From assembly GCF_027744825.2 (NCBI RefSeq), contig NC_071334.1, positions 7,448,437-7,512,436 on the forward strand: 64,000 bases of DNA, written 5' to 3'. Positions 57,301-64,000 of the stretch are shown here, piece after piece. The stretch is from Synchiropus splendidus (lineage: Eukaryota > Chordata > Actinopteri > Syngnathiformes > Callionymidae). Below the pieces are notes generated by a model. It did no database searches. It saw only the letters and a program-made list of their open reading frames with translations, and was not told the DNA's origin. The number at the start of each line of letters is the position of its first letter. The stretch's first letter is position 1. The position numbers and the translations under genes are program-made.

Positions 57301-58140
57301 AACCTTTTTATTGTCAGACTCATTACGGACACATTGTTTGCACTGATAACTGTAAAAATACCATCTTGAAATCCTGTGTGTGTTGTAATCCAGGCCAGAG
57401 TAGGTGTAGGAGGCAGACGCTGGTGACGCTGTTCTTGCTCACCAAAGATTATTAACAAGCTGCTCCAGGATGAAAAAAAAAGCCAGGAAAAAAGTGAAAA
57501 GAAAAACCATGGATTGCAAGGAAACTCAAAAGTTAACTCAGCGTAACTGAAAAGACTGAAACAATTTCAACAGAGATTACTCTTACGCACTTGTGCAACC
57601 CTCTGCACACTGCAGCCTCCCTTTCTCTGGCCTGCCCGCTTCTCTCTTTTAGCGTTTGAATCTGGACTGTACCTCTCAACGAGTAAATCCCAAATTCCAC
57701 CAACAACCATGACTCATTTCTGCAGTAAGAAACAAAGTCCTCTGCTCACCATACTTTGAACACAACCTGCCGCATAACGCTCAACCTTGCTCCATCACTC
57801 CGTCATATATAATAAAACAAAACAAAACACTTCCCTACCTTGGCCTCCCCCACAGTTGAAACTTTCCACAATGTCACTGATGATCACTGATGAGCCGCCA
57901 CGTCCTCCTTTTTACCTGATGGCCTCGTGATGAGTAACACAACCAACAACTTAACAAATATGAAATAATACCTAAATAACTGACATTTAATTGAACCAAT
58001 AAACATCCTTAACATAACCATACTCGTTTTTTTTTATTTTTGATACACCAGAAGATGCAACTCAAACATAACCCGGGATAGTTTGAACGCATGATTCAGG
58101 TTAAAGATGGAATTAAATCAACCAAACAAGCATACAACAA
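57301..58140. other. No supported gene
   Basis: AT-rich 3' flank of the zinc-finger gene; no domain or exon is seen. Confidence 0.5.
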
Positions 58141-58572
58141 TAACTTGATATAAATGAGACAAATGGGTGACTCTCAGCCACTTTGTCGCAGAGACCCATA
58201 AAGATTTCATCTGACGCATCACAAAGTGGACCTGGAGCTGTTCTAATGCAGAGATACGATGACTGGCAACCTGTTGCATCTGCGTCACCATCTATGACTG
58301 ATGCAGAGACAAGATATGCTCAAATTGAAAAAGAATTGCTCAGCATGACCTTCACTTGTGAAAGATTTCACCTGTTTGTTTCAGGACTCTCAGTGGAAAC
58401 TGACCACAAACCCTTGATTGTATTGTTCCAGAAGCCACTCAATAATTGTCCATTAAGGATCCAAAGAAGGATGATCTGACTGCAACGCGACGCTCTCAAC
58501 GTGACGTACACACCTGGTAAACTGATGTATACAGCTCATGCATTATCCAGAGCTGTTGACCCCATCTCTTAA
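58141..58572 (+). pseudogene. Gypsy-type RNase H fragment
   Basis: The plus frame reads IKISSDASQSGPGAVLMQ, MTDAETRYAQIEKELLSM and VETDHKPLIVLF, the RNase H catalytic positions (D, E, D). After one in-frame stop it continues LNVTYTPGKLMYTAHALSRA. Nothing of RT or integrase flanks it. It is the opposite orientation to, and a different family from, the Gypsy pieces at 7.6-13.2 kb. Confidence 0.82.
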
Positions 58573-59129
58573 ACTCATCACAGATACATTCGGGAACATG
58601 TTCAACTGAGCAACCAATCAGAAATACATTCCATATCTGCAACAAACATTCAATTTCAGACCCACGTCAAACAATAGCTTCAGGTGATGTGAATCTCAAA
58701 CTTGAGTAAGGACCCACGAAAATGTTGCTAATCACAGTTAGCATCGCAACGGAGCTGCTCAATTTGCTCCTCCGTGCAGTTTGACTCCAAAGGTTTACTG
58801 TCCGGTGCTCTTGCACCTACCTATGGTGTATGTGTAAAGAGTAAATAATACTCTTCATAAGTAATGTAGTATGTATGGGGGCAAGAAAGTAACCTCACAA
58901 AATACGCAAAATGAAAGAATTTTTTTAAACCGCTAAATGTGAGTTAACACCAAATTATTAAAACAATAAATAAATGTAAATAAATGTTTCTCTGTGTTAT
59001 CTGGTGGAAACAAGCCAGGAGCAGATGCTCCGCGGCAGTGTGACAGGAGCAAAAAGGGCCACACATTTGGTACATTTTTTCAAGACACTTTTGGGTTTAG
59101 GAACTAGCCTTGCCTAACAATGATATAAG
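58573..59129. other. No supported gene
   Basis: Only short frames and AT-rich sequence; nothing recognisable. Confidence 0.5.
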
Positions 59130-59201
59130 TGGAGATGCTGTGGATTGAACCCAGGACCTCATACATGCTAAGCATGTGCTCTACCACTGAACTACATCCC
59201 C
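59130..59201 (-). tRNA. tRNA-Ala (anticodon AGC), or a tRNA-derived copy
   Basis: On the minus strand: GGGGATG acceptor pairing with CATCTCC (one G-U), D arm TAGTTCAGTGGTAGAGC (A box), anticodon loop CTTAGCA, and T arm with GGTTCAATCC (B box). The 3' discriminator is A. This matches eukaryotic tRNA-Ala(AGC). The T stem has one mismatch (CTGGG against CACAG), and no T run follows closely, so it may be a pseudogene. No SINE body is attached. Confidence 0.72.
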
Positions 59202-59244
59202 TAATTAGCAGCAGTTCGTCTCAGTGAGGACCAAACCCATGGAC

Positions 59245-59400
59245 ACAAGAAAAGCAAGAATGGGCTCAGAGCTGATCCCTGATGGACTCCTACTCTCATC
59301 TTGAAGCCCTCCTTCACTCATAAAGCACCCCTCACCACTCTCTCGCCGTCCTCACACACGTTCTGCACAACCCTCACACACTTCTCTGATGCTCCTGACC
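59245..59400 (-). mobile_element. Short LINE fragment (antisense)
   Basis: 'gggctcagagctgatccctg' is related to 'ggggctcagagctgagtctt' at 55158, the codons of the 'GxxxALSP' RT motif read on the minus strand. It is a small remnant. Confidence 0.5.
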
Positions 59401-60120
59401 TTGTTATGTCATTGCATAATCACATGTTATATTGTCAGTACTTAAGAGTACAATTCGGGAAATCTTTTGATGCTTCTGAATGCAAACTCACTAACATTTT
59501 CCTGCGACTGGTACAATGTGCACAGTGGAGATTCTTATGAATCAGACAACATTAAACATATTGAGCATTTTTATTAATAACTCAACTTCAAACTCCAGTT
59601 ATATAATCTCTCAGTGAACATTGTCCTATATACTTGTACTCAATATACTCTCACTGCTCTGCAACATTATTAACACATTCATAGTAAAACAAAATAGGAT
59701 CGCTTGCTTAGTTTTGGTGTGTGGGAAGAGGTTGGAGAAGAAAATGATCACTCATTTCCCAGCACCAATGGAAGGTAGGATAGATCTTCTCAGGCTGTGT
59801 TTGGTCAATTTAACATGACATGCACTTTTGTGCAAATGCACAACAGCTGCCTCCTTTCCAGTGTTCACAGCCCACAACACTAAATGTGGACATGTGTGTG
59901 TGAGTGATGATGTGTGTCTGGTGCGAGGAACGCCCTCCATCCAGTCTCTGTTTCATGTGTCTGTGCTTTGAATAACTTGATGCAAACCATGTGAAGCGGT
60001 GCTGAGACGATGTTATGCTGATGCTGATCTGGAATAAACCAAAGCTGCATCCCACTACTTTTATGGTTCTTTTTGCTCCCGGCTCTACGCCCTGAAAAGT
60101 GTATAACTCGCTGGCCGGAC
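59401..60120. other. No supported gene
   Basis: The plus frame 59621-59818 has no recognisable domain. Confidence 0.45.
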
Positions 60121-60122
60121 AA

Positions 60123-60925
<803 letters not shown>

Positions 60926-61230
60926 ATAATGGATAATTGGATCTTGGATCAGTGTGGCTCTTTCTGGAACAGTTAAGAGACTCCAGATTTACATAGTTTC
61001 CACTGTTCAGAATATTTTGCATGTACTTTTGTCATATTCATTTGTCCCAATGTGTATTCAACGTAGTGTCTCTGTGTTAAGCTTTTGCCTTAGCAGTGTC
61101 CTCAGGTGATTGATAAGTCTAAGTGTTTGGTCCAACATCAGGGGAGAAAGGAAGTGAGTTTGAGAAGTGCACGGGTGGAGAGTGAGTGCTGTCACAGTGG
61201 ATGGACAGCCTTCAAGCTTCATGGGAGTTT

Positions 61231-61441
<211 letters not shown>

Positions 61442-61679
61442 CAACCTGCAGTTAATATAGCGTTATGATATGTCATTAAGTGCAAAACTTCTACATGCCA
61501 ACGGTTGGTTTTGCATGTCACTCTTCCCCGCCACTAGTGGCCGCTGTTAACTGTAGTCCTTCTCAGTCCTTCTTACCTCTGACCCCTGTGGAGAAGAAGA
61601 GCTGCAGCTACTTCCGTACGAACAAGCTGCTAGTTGTGAAGAGTGAAATTTTTTATCTTTTATACAGAGAGATAACTTT

Positions 61680-61977
61680 GTGGAGAAGAGTTTCCCCCAT
61701 TTTGCTATCTACGATTTGCTTTTAAATGTGACATTTTTTCCCAGCTCATTGGAAGACGTATATTATTTTCGTCTCTCAGATCACAGAAGCAGCTTCGTGT
61801 TCTTTTGCTCTCCTCTGGAGAATGAAGGTGTCCGGACTGCGGAGCTTGAAAGCTTCAAGCAGCGGCTGTTAGTTGCTGTCGACGATCATCTGCTGCCGAG
61901 GTTTCACATGTTCATCGGCTGTAAACGACAGACGAAACGGAAGAGGATCCTGCTGGAGATGGAGACCGAGAGAGCAG
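61680..61977 (+). pseudogene. Copy of the zinc-finger leader exon
   Basis: Nearly identical to 52078-52375 (ELESFKQRLLVAVDDHLL, KRKRILLEMETERA) with a GTACAC donor in the same place. The Met at 'VMYDLL' in the first copy is AIYDLL here. The following region is cut by a MITE and there is no intact finger exon downstream. Confidence 0.65.
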
Positions 61978-62119
61978 GTACACTGATACTGTATAATAGC
62001 GACATCATAGTGGAAGGCAGGGCAGTTTTGAACTGACCGGGAAAAAACATATTCAAATGAAAGGCTGGGAAACAGTTCTCCACACAGAGCTCCACACCAG
62101 TCTGCTTCCACACTGCAGT

Positions 62120-62494
62120 TAAGGGCGGTTTCACACTGCAGGTTCTGTCTGGGGTGGCCTGAGTTTGATTCGCCCCCTGCTGTGCAGCCTCGCACCTCTG
62201 CGCCTCAGGCCATGTCCTTTTTTCCCTCCTCCTGTTATATGCTTCTGTATAACTTGTCTGCACGCCAGACCCCTTGCTGCCCGACATCTATCATGTTTGT
62301 GTGGAGTCGCGCTTTACACATAGTTTCCGGCATCTAGTGCCTAGTCGTCTGAGGCGAGAAGTTTATCCCCCGTACAGAGGTTCCCGAGACAGTGCAGCTC
62401 TCCAGCCAGGATCAAGTCCACGGCCAAAACTTGCTTGTGTTCACATCTCGGACTTTTGAGCTAAATGGGTGCACACAGTGTGAAACCGCCCTTA
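62120..62494. mobile_element. MITE with perfect 19-bp terminal inverted repeats
   Basis: TAAGGGCGGTTTCACACTG at 62120-62138 and its exact complement CAGTGTGAAACCGCCCTTA at 62476-62494 enclose about 340 bp with no transposase. A partial copy is at 53520-53740. No clear target duplication can be read. Confidence 0.8.
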
Positions 62495-63130
62495 GTCACA
62501 CAAAAAGGAAATCAGTCAGTGAATAGATCAGCAGCCCAACTTCTGCATGTCACTTTGTGTCTTGTATGATCTTCATCAGAGGGTGAATATGCCTCTTCAG
62601 ACTCTGAGTCAGTCACGTTTGTTCTCCAGTTCTCTGTTCTGATCCCACTGCGAAACTGCAACCTCCCTCTGTTCGCTTTACACTCTGTATTTACTCCAAA
62701 CTTTGATGGAATCACCCACAAATGTACAGATATAAGTTGCAGGTGTCCACCATCTGCTTTTGTAAAGTAGTAGCTACACCAGGCTTCATATTTGCAGAAG
62801 GGCTTTTATCAGCAATTTTGCAACAGTGGTTTGCTGAAGGTTTCATCAGGTGTGATTTCACTCGAGATTTCTGGCCTGGGAATGACTTTCTTGAGTGGTG
62901 GTGAGACAGAATCAAGATGATCAGGAAGCATTACAGACATAATGTAATCATCACTCCTTTGTCTTTTCGGTCAATGTGAAATAACGTTTTTAAAAGTGTT
63001 AAATTATATATGCACTTGTGTCTAAGTCAAAGGACCTGTCAAACTTTGAAAAAATATCAGGATGATATGGTAAATGGATATATTGATTGTAAATTGCTTC
63101 TCAAATCGTGGTCTTAAATTTGAACAATAG
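62495..63130. other. No supported gene
   Basis: Sequence shared in part with 53741-53870 ('gtcacacaaaaaggaaatca'); short frames only. Confidence 0.5.
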
Positions 63131-63338
63131 AAGCAGAAGGAAATGACTTAGTTACCACTGAACTAGTGGGATACTTGGATACACTCAACCTGACCACCAG
63201 TGCTTACTGTGTTCTGAATCTGACACTGATGACAGTGAAGACTGGAGAGAGACCGGTGACACTCAGTCAGATGCCAACTCTGTTGACAATCCAGATGTTC
63301 ATGTTCAAGAGGAGACGGAAGACGCTGATCACAAATAG
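63131..63338 (+). pseudogene. Start of a third zinc-finger exon, broken
   Basis: After 'gaacaatag' the sequence reads EAEGNDLVTTELVGYLD, then, with a frameshift, TQPDHQ and SDTDDSEDWRETGD. This matches the acidic leader at 55574 onwards. It ends HK then TAG, and unrelated sequence follows, so no fingers remain. Confidence 0.75.
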
Positions 63339-64000
63339 TGCTGGGCAAAACAGTTCATTTTTGTGACTCGGTTCATTGAATCTCGTTCACTAAAATAAGT
63401 CAATCATTTTTTCAGTTTTAGAATTCTTAGTTTCACTACCTCCTGGGATTGAATGGCCATGGCAGTTGGATTTAAACATTAATTTCATCGACTTTACCAA
63501 CATTTTACGAATAAAACAAAGCCTCAAACACGGCATACTGTGAAACTATTCTCACCAAATTTAGCAATTTTTCTGTTTGTTGACATACTGTATGCCATTT
63601 AGTGCTTGAATGAAGAAGTGGTTGGACATTTATACCATGCAATGATGTCCAACATAGCACAGCACAACCTCAGAGCCTCTGATGCCACAGTTAGATTTAT
63701 GCAAAACAACAATGTTAGTCATCATAAGGCATAGTCTAAACCATCTTTAAGTGTTGGCCTGGTGTTTGACACCATATGAACAAGAAAAAGTTCAACAAAA
63801 TATTGCCATTGAAGGAAGAATGCAGGCATTCTGTTAGATGATAAATACAATAGAGGAAGATTTTAAAAAGTAAAAAAATGTTTATTTTTTGCAAACAAGA
63901 ATAAATAAAGTAGGACAAATGACTCTCCAGCAAATGGAACAGGTTCTGTAGCATCCTCCTTGACAACCCACATGAACAGGGTCTGAGAGGGTCTGAGAGA
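63339..64000. other. No supported gene
   Basis: AT-rich sequence; short frames without recognisable domains. Confidence 0.5.

Overview
This 64 kb window is nuclear DNA of a ray-finned fish, probably a percomorph (inference). Short introns with GT/AG borders, long microsatellites, AATAAA signals, fish-style C2H2 zinc-finger arrays, an IFIT gene and a hatching-enzyme-like exon all point to this. There are no operons or bacterial features. More of the sequence is mobile-element debris than gene.

Layout. (1) 2.3-4.0 kb (minus) and 16.4-19.4 kb (plus): two divergently oriented paralogous genes for a small single-pass membrane protein I cannot assign to a named family. Introns sit at equivalent places and exon 3 is 123 nt in both. 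(2) 4.9-13.2 kb, between them: a hAT-type BED-finger remnant, a decayed Gypsy element (7656-10612) with a CTTCC target duplication, and a second Gypsy pol fragment. (3) 22766-35336: a 12.6 kb element with about 2.2 kb terminal inverted repeats and a TTCTTAA target duplication. It carries a broken KDZ-superfamily transposase gene and a second multi-exon gene with a Cys cluster. I consider this the most novel item. Its arms contain 195-bp tandem repeats, five units on the left and three on the right. (4) 36.2-39.0 kb: another inverted-repeat element. (5) 40.3-43.6 kb: an intact 14-finger C2H2 gene. (6) 44.6-47.3 kb: local duplications, LINE pieces and a stray astacin-like exon. (7) 47.58-49.62 kb: a complete IFIT gene with an ISRE-like motif, TATA box, ATG-AG mini-exon, one large exon and polyadenylation signal. 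(8) 50-57 kb: a second C2H2 gene with a 14-finger array and decayed extra fingers after its stop. Fragments of duplicated copies lie at 50.0-50.3, 60.1-60.9, 61.7-62.0 and 63.1-63.3 kb.

How the parts relate: IFIT is an interferon-response effector. The zinc-finger genes have the form of lineage-specific, duplicating DNA-binding genes. The remaining coding material is transposon-derived. Exon borders were inferred by eye from splice consensus, frame continuity and comparison between paralogous copies.
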